Shown piece after piece: positions 1 through 10,769 of a stretch of DNA of 64,000 nt. The stretch spans positions 434,001 through 498,000 of the forward strand of contig CAVQNQ010000004.1 in assembly GCA_963714205.1 (NCBI GenBank), written 5' to 3'. Source of the DNA: CAVQNQ01 sp963714205. Lineage in GTDB: Bacteria; Acidobacteriota; Terriglobia; Bryobacterales; Bryobacteraceae. The stretch's first letter is position 1; each line of letters begins with the position of its first letter. Below the pieces are notes generated by a model, which saw only the letters and a list, made by a program, of their open reading frames with translations, had not been told where the DNA came from and ran no database searches. The position numbers were made by a program, and so were the translations under genes.

Positions 1-1724
1 TACATGAGGGCGTTATAACGCTGTCTGCGGATATCCAGACCAATTCGGAAAGTATGCCTGCCCTGAATGCGAGTGAGATTGTCGGTGAGTTCGACGGTTC
101 CTGAAATCGTCTGTCCCACCCGGTCCTGCCCGATCGAGGTAATGGTGCCGTCGGCGAAATTGAAGGTCGGGAAAGTAGAAGCCGTGGGATGCGAGGCGAG
201 GTCCACACCGTCATCGATGATCAGGCCCAGTTGAGATATGGCCTGTGTCCCCTGGATGGGGAATGTGTCGTTTTCGTTGAAATTTGTGAAGCCAAAGCGG
301 AATTCATTTAACCAACGGGGCGTGATCGAATAATTGTAGGAAACCACCAGGCTGCGATTCTGTTCCCGGGCGTGGTCAGGCGGCAGAAAATTATTTGCCG
401 GGGAAATGACGCCGGCGTCGTTAGACAACGTGTAGTCGACGTTCTTAAAGCTGAATCGCGCATAGATCTGCTGTTTGGACGTGATGTTGTGATCCAGCCG
501 CGCGTCAAACCCGTTGGAGCTCGACGGGATCGGCACCAGAGTCTGATAGTTGTACGACGGGTTAATTACGCCAATGTTGGCGTTGGGCAGGGGATAGTAA
601 TTATTCAGCAGCGACTGAGCCACGGGATTAATACACGCCTGGCACGAGCCGGTCGGAATCGTGTTATTCGGAAAGGGCGTGCCCGTGAAGGGATTCATCA
701 CAGGCAATCCGGATGCGGCAACCAGATCGCTTAAATTGCCGTTCCTCTCCGCCGCCGTCGGCACCAGAAGCTGTTCGGGGTAGGACTGCGTTTTTCGGTT
801 CCCCTCATAATCCGCGAAGAAAAATGTTTTGTCTTTTCCATGGTACAGTCCAGGGATCGTGACAGGGCCGCCCAAACTGCCGCCGAAAGTGTTGAAGCTC
901 TTGGGCGCCTTCGTGCCGAAATTGAGAACGGTGGCATCCAGCGCCCTATTTTGAAAATACTCATACACGCTGCCGTGCAAGCGGTTCGTTCCACTCTTGG
1001 TGATGAAGGTTACATCGCCGAGCTGGGCGAATTCCGCATTGTTGTTGAACGCCGTGACTTTCATCTCGGCGATTCCTTCCATAGACGGGTACGCATCCTG
1101 CAGCGCACCGTTGAGGCGCACGTTGGCCGTTGAGACTCCATCCACGGAGAAGCCCACTTGAGCCGCCGTCGCCCCGCCTACGGCAAAGTTCCCCTGCGAG
1201 TCCTTCGTCACGGAGGGAGATACGGCCAGGGCCGCCAGGGGGCTGCTGGACACGGCACGGGAGTTGATCGGCAGTTGGGTTATGTCGGCGTTGATCTTGG
1301 AGTCGGTAAGTGTGGCGTTTTCGGTGTTCACAGCCGCGGCCTCCGCGACCACCTCAATCTGCTGCGTGGTGCCCGCCACAGCCAGCTTTAGATCCAGACG
1401 AATGTCTTGTCTTGCCGCCAGCTCCACTGAACCGGCTATGGAATTGGCGAAACCATCTTTCGCCGCCGTCACACGATAGTGTCCCGGCTTGAGATTTTCG
1501 AAGAGGTAACTTCCCGAGCCGTCACTGAGGGTGGCGAGGTCCGTATTCTCATCGACATTATGAAGCATCATGGCAGCCTGTGGCACGGCCGCGCCGGTTT
1601 GGTCCTGTGTCGTGCCGCGGATACTGCCAAAGGTGGACTGAGCCAGGTTTGTGGTCGGGTTTATCAATAACCATCCAAGAGCACAGACCGCAAAGGCCGA
1701 TTGTCTAATCGTTTGAGCGTTCAT
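1..1724 (-). CDS. Oar-like TonB-dependent receptor, N-terminal part
   Basis: Outer-membrane receptor/transporter, cut by the left edge of the window. Read from the ATG at 1724, it opens with a signal peptide (about 28 residues, ending near NLAQS), then a carboxypeptidase-regulatory-like beta-sandwich (GSIRGTTQDQTGAAVPQA, roughly residues 30-115) and a plug region with the QLPINSRAV and FITKSGTNRLHGSVYEYF patterns seen in acidobacterial Oar-like proteins. About 574 codons are visible and the C-terminal barrel is missing. GAGGAGC lies 8 bases before the ATG. Such receptors usually import or bind glycans or oligomers, but the substrate cannot be read here. The 275 bases upstream (1725-1999) hold no gene that I can support. 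Confidence 0.9.
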   Translation of the reverse strand, partial: MNAQTIRQSAFAVCALGWLLINPTTNLAQSTFGSIRGTTQDQTGAAVPQAAMMLHNVDENTDLATLSDGSGSYLFENLKPGHYRVTAAKDGFANSIAGSVELAARQDIRLDLKLAVAGTTQQIEVVAEAAAVNTENATLTDSKINADITQLPINSRAVSSSPLAALAVSPSVTKDSQGNFAVGGATAAQVGFSVDGVSTANVRLNGALQDAYPSMEGIAEMKVTAFNNNAEFAQLGDVTFITKSGTNRLHGSVYEYFQNRALDATVLNFGTKAPKSFNTFGGSLGGPVTIPGLYHGKDKTFFFADYEGNRKTQSYPEQLLVPTAAERNGNLSDLVAASGLPVMNPFTGTPFPNNTIPTGSCQACINPVAQSLLNNYYPLPNANIGVINPSYNYQTLVPIPSSSNGFDARLDHNITSKQQIYARFSFKNVDYTLSNDAGVISPANNFLPPDHAREQNRSLVVSYNYSITPRWLNEFRFGFTNFNENDTFPIQGTQAISQLGLIIDDGVDLASHPTASTFPTFNFADGTITSIGQDRVGQTISGTVELTDNLTRIQGRHTFRIGLDIRRQRYNALM

Positions 1725-1999
1725 TTGCAAGCTCCTCGCTCGGGCCAAGTGGACGCAAAGCTGCCGTCTGTTGGACCGCTGCCATTCAGTGTTCACGAAG
1801 GGATCTAGAGACCTCAACGAAGAGGCGGGACTGAGTGCTTCTGGAACGAATTATGAGGGATGCCGCGTGAGGAACGCATAAAAATCTCGTGAAAGTCGCG
1901 ATTAAATTATGAATGCGCGCGATAAAGGAGCTTTATGGGGCAGGTCAGGAATACTGAGGCTTAGAAGCCCGTGGCTGCGTCGGTGAATGGCGGGTGAGG

Positions 2000-3607
2000 T
2001 CACCGCACCTCATCCCTAAACGCAAACACCGGCTCGATATCTACGGGAATATCCTGGGTCACCGCCAGCGCCTTCACCAGTTCCGCCGGCATCCTGTCGT
2101 ACTTGGCGAACCAGGCTTCGGCGCGGGCGCGGTCGCCGGTGGCTTCAATCACGAGCAGTTCGTGCGCCAGCGCGGCCAGCGTGGCGGGCATGCGGGCGTA
2201 GTCGATCGTGTAACGGCCGCCGCCATAACTCAGCGCGCGATTCTCCAGCAGGTAGTTGAACTCCATCATTTCGGCGCGGCCGTGGGCCTCGCCGGTGCCG
2301 AACCGCAGCGTGCGGAAGATGCCCGCGACATAGGAGGCGTAGTATTCCTCCAGGCGCTCTTTGGGCAGCGCGCCGTGGTCAACCAGCCATTTAAGACCGA
2401 ACATGCCAGCCACGTCGGCTTTGGCCTCTTCCAGGCCGGAGTAGGCCGGGCCGATGGCTTCTCGTATATCCACCTGCTTGCCGGCGATGCGCGCGAAGGC
2501 CGGCCCCAGCCCGTGCGAAATCTCGTGCAGCAGCGTGCTGGCCATGTATCCCTTGGCGGTGGCCTTGGCGGCCTGCGCGGGCGGCATGAGCTTCTGGGCC
2601 ACGGGTAAGATGATGGTAGTCACGCGCGCGTCCATGAAGTTTTTGAAGAAGATCTTCTTACTGCCTTTTTCCTGGTGGATGCGCGGATCGTTGGGCAGGT
2701 TATCGGCTACGGCCTGGTATCCGTAGCGCAGGTCGCCGGCGCGAAAGGGCGCGTCCATCACCTCCATAGGGCTGAGGTGGCCGCGCTTGGAAGGCCGGTC
2801 GGCGGCGTCGATGGGCAGGGCGTCCTGAATATCGGGCACGTACTTCTGGTAAATAGCCAGCTTACGGCTCTCTTCGTCGTTGCGGATCAGGACCGAGGCG
2901 CCGTAGGAGGTCTTCACGCCCGCCAGATCGTCCAGATAGGTTTCATACGGGGCGAAGATGACGTCGAACTTGGGGTCCTTGAGGTCGAGCCATGCCAGGT
3001 CGCTCTTGTAGTAGTCGTCGGTGAGGAGCGCATCGGCGCGCAGCCGCAGGAAGCTGGCGAAGGCGGCATCGTCGCTAAGCGCCGCGGCGTCGCGCAGAGC
3101 CTGCGCCATGGGCTGGATGAACTCGCGGTACTCCTCGTAATACGGCGTCGTGGTGAGCCGGCCATTGGCGCGCTTCACTACCGTGAAGGAATCGTAGAGC
3201 GCGGCCTTCTCGGCGGTATGCTGGGCGGCGTAGCTTTCGAGCGCGGCCCGCGTGAGATCGTGGGGATACAGCTCGTGGCCCGGCGGCATGGGCTGGTTGC
3301 CCGTGAAGGGGCGGTTCTCGTCGATCAGATCCCAGCGGCTGCCCATGATGGTGAGCATCCGCTTCAATTGCGGGTCGCGGCTGGTCTTCAGCAGTTCGAG
3401 ACCGGCGCGGTCGCTTTGCCGCCAATAGACGTCGTCGAGCAGGCGGCAGGCTTCCACCAGCTTGTCCACGAGCTGGCGCTCCCGTGCGGAGAGGCCGCTC
3501 GAATGGAACGGCATGTCCACGGGCTTCCATTTGGCAAGACGCTCGGAGATGGTCATAGTGGCGGCGAAGGCTGCGCCGGCAGTCAGCAGGAAAAGTCGGC
3601 CCTTCAT
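2000..3607 (-). CDS. M49-like (dipeptidyl-peptidase III-type) zinc metallopeptidase, exported
   Basis: A 535-residue protein with a short hydrophobic N-terminus (MKGRLFLLTAGAAFAA) that suggests export. The zinc site is HEISH at residues 361-365 with a second motif EEAKAD at 393-398; this HExxH plus EExxAD pairing is that of bacterial relatives of the M49 peptidases. The reading frame stays open upstream to 4333, but that stretch is antisense to the divergent neighbour, so the start is placed at the first ATG followed by a signal-like sequence. The divergent gene begins 40 bases away, so the two probably share a promoter region. Peptidase activity is inferred from motifs; the physiological substrate is unknown. 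Confidence 0.8.
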   Translation of the reverse strand: MKGRLFLLTAGAAFAATMTISERLAKWKPVDMPFHSSGLSARERQLVDKLVEACRLLDDVYWRQSDRAGLELLKTSRDPQLKRMLTIMGSRWDLIDENRPFTGNQPMPPGHELYPHDLTRAALESYAAQHTAEKAALYDSFTVVKRANGRLTTTPYYEEYREFIQPMAQALRDAAALSDDAAFASFLRLRADALLTDDYYKSDLAWLDLKDPKFDVIFAPYETYLDDLAGVKTSYGASVLIRNDEESRKLAIYQKYVPDIQDALPIDAADRPSKRGHLSPMEVMDAPFRAGDLRYGYQAVADNLPNDPRIHQEKGSKKIFFKNFMDARVTTIILPVAQKLMPPAQAAKATAKGYMASTLLHEISHGLGPAFARIAGKQVDIREAIGPAYSGLEEAKADVAGMFGLKWLVDHGALPKERLEEYYASYVAGIFRTLRFGTGEAHGRAEMMEFNYLLENRALSYGGGRYTIDYARMPATLAALAHELLVIEATGDRARAEAWFAKYDRMPAELVKALAVTQDIPVDIEPVFAFRDEVR

Positions 3608-3646
3608 GCGTTTATGGTATCGCGCGGCGCCGGGCGGCATGTGAGA

Positions 3647-5266
3647 ATGAAGGGCATGCCGGAGACCGTGATCGTAGTGGCCAGCGGGGATCTGCGCCTT
3701 TCCGCGAACCAGGTGTGCTGGCCGGCGCAGGCGCGCGTCGAGGAAGCTGTCATGAACGCCATCCGCCGCGAAGGCCGCGAGGTGCGCCGCGGACATCCTT
3801 TCGAGGCTGCGAAAGGGCACGGCTTCATCGACAGCCAGAAGCATGGCATGGAGATTTTCCGGAGCATCCCGAGCGGAGCGCCGCTGGTGGTGGTGGAGGC
3901 CGTCTGGCAGTACACGCACCACGTGCTCGCGGGATTGTACTCGCATCGCGGGCCGATCCTGACGGTGGCCAACTGGAGCGGCGAATGGCCGGGCCTGGTG
4001 GGGATGCTCAACCTGAACGGGTCGCTTGCCAAGGCCGGCGTGGCCTACAGTTCGCTCTGGAGCGAGGATTTCATCGACGATTTCTTCCTGAACGGGCTGC
4101 GCCGATGGCTGGCCGGCGAGGCCGTGGCGCACGACCTCAGCCACGTGCATCCGCTGGCGGAGTTCAAGCTGCCGGCCGAGGCCGAAGAGACCGGCGCGCG
4201 CCTGGCCGCGGAATTGCGGCGCGACAAGGCCATCATGGGCATCTTCGACGAGGGCTGCATGGGCATGTACAACGCCATCATCCCGGATGAGCTGCTGCAC
4301 CCCGTCGGCGTGTTCAAGGAGCGCCTGAGCCAATCGGCGCTATATGCCGAGATGCGCGAGGTGAGCGCGCGCGAGGCGCAGGCCGTGCGGCTGTGGCTGG
4401 ATGCCAAGGGTATGCGCTTCATCACGGGCCCGAACCCCGAAACCGACCTGACCGACGCTCAAATCCTGGAGCAGTGCAAGATGTATATCGCGGCCCTTCG
4501 GATTGCCGACGATTTCGGCTGCGACGCCATCGGCATTCAATATCAGCAGGGTTTGAAGGACCTGGCGCCGGCTTCGGACCTGGCCGAGGGGCTGCTGAAC
4601 AATGTGGACCGGCCGGCGGTGAGCGCTCGCGGCAATGGCCGCGTCCTTTTTGAGGGGCGCGCCCTGCCGCATTTCAATGAAGTGGACGAATGCGCCGGCC
4701 TGGATGCGCTGGTCACCAACCGCGTGTGGAGCGCGCTGGGCTACGATCCGGAGACCACGCTGCATGACGTCCGTTACGGCGAGCGCTTCGGGGTGAACGG
4801 CATCGGCGATTTCGTCTGGGTACTGGAAATTTCGGGTGCCGTGCCTCCGGCCCACCTGGTGGGCGGATATGCCGGAGCGGTGAGCGAGCGGCAGCCTCCC
4901 ATGTTCTTCCGCCTGGGCGGAGGGAGCCTGAAGGGCGTCAGCAAGCCAGGCGAGATCGTGTGGAGCCGAGTTTTCGTCGAGGGCGATCGTCTGAAGGCGG
5001 ATGTGGGCCGCGGCCGAGCCATCGCGTTGCCGCTCGAGGAGACCGAGCGGCGCTGGCGCATCACCACGCCGCAATGGCCCATGATGCACGCGGTGCTCTA
5101 TGGCATTTCGCGCGACCAGTTCATGGCGCGGCACAAAGCCAATCACATCCAGGTAGCGTACGCGCCCGATGCGCAGGCGGCCGGGCTGGCGCTCGCCGCC
5201 AAAGCTGCGATGTTCCGCGAGATGGGCATCGAGGTTGCAATTTGTGGCAGCGGCCACGGACTGTAG
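3647..5266 (+). CDS. L-fucose isomerase-like protein
   Basis: A 539-residue cytoplasmic protein resembling the L-fucose/L-arabinose isomerase superfamily. The central segment (GPNPETDLTDAQ, then IADDFGCDAIGIQYQQGLKD) is typical of the acidobacterial proteins annotated as fucose isomerases, and the chain ends in GSGHGL, where the family places a C-terminal metal-binding histidine. The likely reaction is aldose-ketose isomerisation with a divalent metal, but the sugar is not determinable. ATG codons at 3647 and 3656 are both possible starts; neither has a strong ribosome site. The frame is open far upstream (to 2675), but that stretch is antisense to the metallopeptidase and was excluded. Confidence 0.75.
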   Translation: MKGMPETVIVVASGDLRLSANQVCWPAQARVEEAVMNAIRREGREVRRGHPFEAAKGHGFIDSQKHGMEIFRSIPSGAPLVVVEAVWQYTHHVLAGLYSHRGPILTVANWSGEWPGLVGMLNLNGSLAKAGVAYSSLWSEDFIDDFFLNGLRRWLAGEAVAHDLSHVHPLAEFKLPAEAEETGARLAAELRRDKAIMGIFDEGCMGMYNAIIPDELLHPVGVFKERLSQSALYAEMREVSAREAQAVRLWLDAKGMRFITGPNPETDLTDAQILEQCKMYIAALRIADDFGCDAIGIQYQQGLKDLAPASDLAEGLLNNVDRPAVSARGNGRVLFEGRALPHFNEVDECAGLDALVTNRVWSALGYDPETTLHDVRYGERFGVNGIGDFVWVLEISGAVPPAHLVGGYAGAVSERQPPMFFRLGGGSLKGVSKPGEIVWSRVFVEGDRLKADVGRGRAIALPLEETERRWRITTPQWPMMHAVLYGISRDQFMARHKANHIQVAYAPDAQAAGLALAAKAAMFREMGIEVAICGSGHGL

Positions 5267-5373
5267 CTGAAGCGGCCCTGCTGCTTGCGTCCTGACGTGG
5301 CAAGTCGGTGTATACTGGCTCCAACCTGCGAGGTCGAAATGACAATTCCAGGTTCGTCACGGGGGGGAACACC

Positions 5374-6768
5374 ATGGACTACAGCGCCTTGAAGCCTCAC
5401 CTGCGGGGTGAGCTGATTCAACCGGGCGACGGCAATTATGACGACGCCCGAAAACTGTATAACGCGATGATCGACAAGAAGCCGGGCGCAATCGCGCGGT
5501 GCGTCGACGTCGCCGACGTGATGGCGTGCGTGAATTATGCGCGTGCGAACGGCATCCTGCTGGCGGTGCGGGGCGGGGGACACAATGGTCCGGGCCTGGG
5601 GAGCTGCGACGGCGGTCTGGTGATCGACCTCTCGCGAATGCGCGGCGTGCGGGTTGACCCCGCCGCCAGAACGGCGCAAGTCGCGGGCGGATGCGTGTGG
5701 GGCGACGTGGACCATGCGACGCATCCCTTCGGACTAGCTGCCGCCAGCGGCATTATTTCGACCACTGGCGTAGCAGGCTTGACGCTGGGCGGCGGGATCG
5801 GCCACCTCTCCCGGAAATATGGCTTGAGCATCGACAATCTGCTGTCTGTGGATATGGTTCTCGCGGACGGGAGCTATGTTACCGCCAACGAACGGCAGAA
5901 CCACGACCTGTTCTGGGCCGTCCGCGGCGGCGGCGGAAATTTTGGCGTCGTGACCTCGTTCACCTTCCGCCTGCATCCCATCAGCATGGTTATGGCGGGA
6001 CCGATTTTCTATACGGTGGAAGACGCTCCTGCCGTCATGAAGGCGTACGAGCGGTTCATTACCACTGCCCCGGAAGAGATCAATGGGTTCTTTGCGTTTC
6101 TCACGGTGCCTCCTGTGGACATGTTTCCCGCGTCGCTGCACATGCGTACCGTCTGCGGTGTCGTGTGGTGCTCTACAGCCGGCCCGGAGCTTACGGCGGA
6201 ACTGCTCAAGCCGGCGGAAAAGTGGGCCACGCCGCTGCTGGTAGGGGTTGGTCCGGTTCCGTTCCCGGCCTTGCAGAGCCTCTTCGATGGGCTGTACACG
6301 CCAGGACTGCAGTGGTACTGGAAGGCCGACTTCGTTGACCATCTCACGGACGAATCCATCGCGCTGCATGTCCAACACGGTTCCAACCTGCCCTCGATGT
6401 TCTCGACGATGCATCTGTACCCGATCAACGGAGCGGTGCACCGGGTGGGGAGCGGCGATACGGCCTTCAGTTTCCGCCGGACGAAGTGGGCCGAGGTGAT
6501 TGTCGGCGTCGATCCCGATCCGGCCAATAAGGACAAGATCGTGAATTGGGCCAGGGGTTACTGGGACGCGGTGCACCCCTTTTCTGCGCCTGGAGCCTAT
6601 GTCAACTTCATGATGGAAGAAGGCCCGGCGCGCGTGGAGGCGACGTACGGTGCCAATTATGCCAGGCTGCAGGCGATCAAGGCTAAGTACGACCCGGACA
6701 ATCTGTTCTGCGTGAATCAGAATATTGCGCCGAAGGGCGCAGGACACGGGGCTGGATTCCAGCTTTAG
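5374..6768 (+). CDS. FAD-dependent oxidoreductase, BBE/berberine-bridge-enzyme type
   Basis: A 464-residue flavoprotein. An FAD-binding type-4 (PCMH) domain fills about residues 35-210: RGGGHNGPG around His70, the usual 8-alpha-histidyl attachment site, then GVAGLTLGGGIGHLSRKYG and VRGGGGNFGVVTSF. The C-terminal BBE segment contains NYARLQAIKAKYDPDN and NQNIAP. The second covalent flavin anchor of bicovalent relatives, a Cys about 60 residues after the His, is replaced by Thr (SGIISTTGVAG), so the flavin is probably held by His only. Family members oxidise sugars or alkaloid-like substrates with O2. The start was chosen at the ATG following GGGGGGAACACC. The last four bases overlap the convergent hydrolase. 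Confidence 0.88.
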   Translation: MDYSALKPHLRGELIQPGDGNYDDARKLYNAMIDKKPGAIARCVDVADVMACVNYARANGILLAVRGGGHNGPGLGSCDGGLVIDLSRMRGVRVDPAARTAQVAGGCVWGDVDHATHPFGLAAASGIISTTGVAGLTLGGGIGHLSRKYGLSIDNLLSVDMVLADGSYVTANERQNHDLFWAVRGGGGNFGVVTSFTFRLHPISMVMAGPIFYTVEDAPAVMKAYERFITTAPEEINGFFAFLTVPPVDMFPASLHMRTVCGVVWCSTAGPELTAELLKPAEKWATPLLVGVGPVPFPALQSLFDGLYTPGLQWYWKADFVDHLTDESIALHVQHGSNLPSMFSTMHLYPINGAVHRVGSGDTAFSFRRTKWAEVIVGVDPDPANKDKIVNWARGYWDAVHPFSAPGAYVNFMMEEGPARVEATYGANYARLQAIKAKYDPDNLFCVNQNIAPKGAGHGAGFQL

Positions 6769-7388
6769 GCCAGGAATTGCACCGCTTTTTCAGCCATACT
6801 CTCGAGCACGTCGATGAGCTCGTGCCCCGAATTTAGAATCTCGAGCTGCACATTCGGGTGAGCGGCCGCGAACTGGATGGAGAACTCCACGGGCACTACG
6901 TCGTCATGCTCTCCATGGAAGATGAGCGCCGGCTGCCTGAAATCCGGGAACTCCTCGTAGCGCTCCGCATCCTCCATGAGGGCATAGCGGAGGCTCCGGT
7001 TGCGATTTTCCCCGTAATGAAAGACTTCCATGGCGCCGGTGCGCCGCCATTCGTCGACCTGCGCCGGACCCAGGAACTGTCTCCACCGCCGGGCGAAGGC
7101 GAAAGCGGGCGCCATCAGCACCAGCCGCGTCACCTCGGGATGCCGCGCGGCGTAGAGCGACGCCAGATAGCCGCCCATGCTCGACCCCGCGATCGCCACC
7201 GGCTCGCCCGCCGCGGCCCTCTCGATCTCCCCGAGTTGGCCCGTCAGAGTGAGATGCTCGAAATCGCCGGCCGCCAGGTCGGGGATGTCCACGCGTGCAC
7301 CGGTGCTCTCCAGCCGCTGGCGAAAGTGGCGGGCCTTGGTCGAGAAGGGTCCCGAGGCGAACCCGTGCAGATAGAGAACGCGTGGCAT
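6765..7388 (-). CDS. Alpha/beta hydrolase (YqiA-like esterase)
   Basis: A small 207-residue alpha/beta hydrolase. The fold starts immediately (MPRVLYLHGFASGP, oxyanion region), the nucleophile elbow is GSSMGGY with Ser70, the acid lies in HGEHDDVVP (Asp162 or Asp163) and the catalytic His189 is in NSGHEL. The length and the LHGF and SSMGG motifs resemble YqiA/UPF0227-type esterases. Its ATG starts one base after the stop of the upstream exported protein (7390), so the two are co-transcribed. The frame stays open upstream inside that gene, but only the ATG at 7388 gives a proper hydrolase N-terminus. Confidence 0.82.
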   Translation of the reverse strand: MPRVLYLHGFASGPFSTKARHFRQRLESTGARVDIPDLAAGDFEHLTLTGQLGEIERAAAGEPVAIAGSSMGGYLASLYAARHPEVTRLVLMAPAFAFARRWRQFLGPAQVDEWRRTGAMEVFHYGENRNRSLRYALMEDAERYEEFPDFRQPALIFHGEHDDVVPVEFSIQFAAAHPNVQLEILNSGHELIDVLESMAEKAVQFLA

Positions 7389-7389
7389 G

Positions 7390-8352
7390 TCATTTTTGAG
7401 CGGGCGCCGGGGCTTCGGGCACTTCGGTGAACTTGATCTCCGCGTCGGCGGTGAAGAGCTTGAAGGCATCGTAGCGGTACAGGTTTTCGGTGATGAGCTG
7501 GCCATCCACCAGGTGGCGATGGACCACCGAAGCGGGCGTCAGGAAGCCGTGTGACGAGAGCACGTAATCCACCGTGGCTTCGTCGCGCACTTTGCGCTCG
7601 CCATCGGCATGTTCGGCCCAGGATTCCACGCGCAGCGGAAGGCCGTCCGGCTTGCGCACCCACAACCTGCCCTGCAAGGCGAGCCGGGCCGAACGGCGGC
7701 CGCTGAACTCCAGCGCGGCTCCGGGGCCGGAGACCTGGCGCCAGGTGAGTACCTGCGCAATGTCGGCGCCCACGCGATCCTCGCCGGCGGGTTTGATCTC
7801 GAGAAGCTCCATGCCGCGCTTGGTGAAGGCCAGCAGGATGGTGCCGTAATCGGTGGCAATGTCCACCAGGCCGTGCCGCGCGAACTCCTCGATCATGCGC
7901 TTGCGCAGGCGGTCGTCGGCGGAGTGGATGCCGAGCGAGAGGGCGTGGCGGGCGCTCGCGGCCGATTGCACCGGGCGGCCATCCACCGATACCACCTGCC
8001 GGAACTCCACCAGGGCGCCCGATTCGGATTCGCGCAGGGCGCCGACGCTGTATTCGGATATGATCTCGCGCGTTTGCAAGCGGGGCTTGGGGGCTTCGGT
8101 GGCGGCTTTACCGATGCGCGGGCGGAAGTGCGAAGCGGGCATTAGAGCGCGCTGTTCGAGGGTCTCCTGAGCCAATGCTTTGGGCGCATTCTGATAGAAG
8201 ACCTCGGCCTCCTCGGCCACCCTGGAAAGGATATCGGCCAGCGCGGGGGCTGCCGGATCTTGGTCCGGAGCCGCGCAGGCCACCCACGCAACCAGCGCAA
8301 CGCACAGCGGCAGCATGAACCTCATTGTAAATCGGGATCTCGAGGAGTGCAT
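7390..8352 (-). CDS. Exported protein of unknown function
   Basis: A 320-residue protein with an N-terminal signal (RSRFTMR then the hydrophobic MLPLCVALVAWVACA). The sequence before the mature part, WVAC, is a poor lipobox, so either lipoprotein processing or ordinary cleavage after ACA is possible. The mature part mixes charged helices (residues 30-90) with a beta-rich C-terminal half containing GRLWVRKPDGLPLRVESWAE, reminiscent of outer-membrane lipoprotein carrier-like folds, but I cannot name a family. GAGGG lies four bases upstream of the ATG at 8352, which supports that start over the internal ATG at 8325. It heads a two-gene unit with the hydrolase. Confidence 0.65.
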   Translation of the reverse strand: MHSSRSRFTMRFMLPLCVALVAWVACAAPDQDPAAPALADILSRVAEEAEVFYQNAPKALAQETLEQRALMPASHFRPRIGKAATEAPKPRLQTREIISEYSVGALRESESGALVEFRQVVSVDGRPVQSAASARHALSLGIHSADDRLRKRMIEEFARHGLVDIATDYGTILLAFTKRGMELLEIKPAGEDRVGADIAQVLTWRQVSGPGAALEFSGRRSARLALQGRLWVRKPDGLPLRVESWAEHADGERKVRDEATVDYVLSSHGFLTPASVVHRHLVDGQLITENLYRYDAFKLFTADAEIKFTEVPEAPAPAQK

Positions 8353-8431
8353 AAAACCCTCAATCTCAATTGCTTGGGAAAGCCTGTGCGATTGCTCACA
8401 GGGTCGCCCTGGAATTCTCGTGCGATTGTTC

Positions 8432-8460
8432 TTGCGTCAAGAGGGCGTCTTTGGTATTCT
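8432..8460 (+). promoter_or_regulatory. Probable rrn promoter
   Basis: TTGCGT at 8432-8437 and TATTCT at 8455-8460 are separated by exactly 17 bases. This is a near-consensus sigma-70 promoter about 365 bases upstream of the 16S start, with a similar shape to the promoter ahead of the tRNA-Tyr/tuf operon at 20874. Confidence 0.6.
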
Positions 8461-8741
8461 GGTGGAGTCGCCGAAATATAGGGATCCAGTGACCGGTGTG
8501 ATCGCCGGCACTGTTTGTTGTGCGAGCAGATGGTTTGAAGATCGATCCCTTTCGAAGGAATGGTAACAAAACTCCCGCGGGCCACCGCTGGGAGCGGAAT
8601 ACGGCCTTCCTGTTTGGTTCTTTTTAATCTCTTTAATTTTGGCCGGCCGTGCCTTGCCGCCTTGGGCGGTTGGAGGAGGCTGGCGCGAGTTTCGGGGCCC
8701 GCGTTCTGGTTTTGTATTACGATGCAGGGCCGGGGCGCGCA

Positions 8742-8753
8742 GATCTTTGACAA
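8742..8753 (+). promoter_or_regulatory. boxA antitermination element, leader copy
   Basis: GATCTTTGACAA matches the boxA core (TCTTTGACA) bound by the NusB-S10 antitermination complex. The identical 12-mer recurs ahead of the 23S gene at 10770-10781, the expected arrangement for an rrn operon. Confidence 0.75.
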
Positions 8754-8824
8754 TCTGGTTGGATGCAGTAAGGAAGAACTCGTCAGTCTTCTGAGTAAAC
8801 TGGAGCGATTGTAACTCTACATGT

Positions 8825-10329
<1,505 letters not shown>

Positions 10330-10550
10330 AGAGAACGTGGGTGGAGTTTCCGAAAAGACAAGTTCCGCTGAGTGTACGCGGAATTCGAGTAGGAGACAGC
10401 CGTTCCACTCCAAACCGCCATCGGCGCTACGGCGCAGGTGGTGAGCCCGCTCTGGATCTCCACTTGGAAGACGTGAGTTTTTCTGAAGCGGTCATGGGCA
10501 GGTCCCATGATCCCTGTATCCAACTGGCCTCGATTGATTTTCAGTCACAA

Positions 10551-10626
10551 GGGGCTGTAGCTCAGCTGGGAGAGCGCCTGATTTGCATTCAGGAGGTCGC
10601 CGGTTCGATCCCGACCAGCTCCACCA
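10551..10626 (+). tRNA. tRNA-Ala (TGC)
   Basis: A 76-base cloverleaf in the 16S-23S spacer. The acceptor GGGGCTG pairs with CAGCTCC, followed by encoded ACCA. The anticodon loop TTTGCAT gives TGC, and the T-arm reads GGTTCGATCC. The 226 bases between 16S and this tRNA (10325-10550) show no other gene. Here Ala precedes Ile, the reverse of the more usual Ile-Ala order. Confidence 0.96.
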
Positions 10627-10638
10627 GTATGCGGACAT

Positions 10639-10715
10639 GGGCCTGTAGCTCAGTTGGCTAGAGCGCACCCCTGATAAGGGTGAGGTCGGTAGTTCAATTC
10701 TACCCAGGCCCACCA
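10639..10715 (+). tRNA. tRNA-Ile (GAT)
   Basis: A 77-base tRNA starting 12 bases after tRNA-Ala. The acceptor GGGCCTG pairs with CAGGCCC plus ACCA, and the anticodon GAT sits in CTGATAA. Co-transcribed with the rRNAs. Confidence 0.96.
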
Positions 10716-10769
10716 ATCGGCCGCCGGCAAACGGGAAGGATGTTTGCGGGTTGCCGAAGCGGCAATCGA

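Larger units (their letters stand above)
8353..8824 (+). other. rRNA operon leader region
   Basis: 472 bases without a supported gene. It holds a sigma-70-like promoter (8432-8460), a GC hairpin (CTCCC at 8571 pairing with GGGAG downstream), a boxA antitermination element (8742-8753) and presumably the upstream strand of the 16S processing stem. An 84-codon open frame at 8560-8814 has no ribosome site and ends just before the 16S gene; I treat it as chance. Confidence 0.7.

Noticed and set aside
2675..3646. Upstream part of the long plus-strand frame (2675-5266)
   Set aside because: Antisense to the M49-like peptidase, whose motifs are clear; the isomerase-like protein begins only at 3647.
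3608..4333. Upstream part of the minus-strand frame (2000-4333)
   Set aside because: Antisense to the isomerase-like gene; a signal peptide starts at 3607.
3647..5266. Fucose isomerase-like gene as a partner of the BMC locus (fucose/rhamnose microcompartment)
   Set aside because: It is 14 kb away, across the rrn operon and an IS, and no aldolase, aldehyde dehydrogenase or PduL-type gene accompanies either locus.
8560..8814. 84-codon open frame in the rRNA leader
   Set aside because: No ribosome site, overlaps boxA and ends at the 16S start; no recognisable domain.
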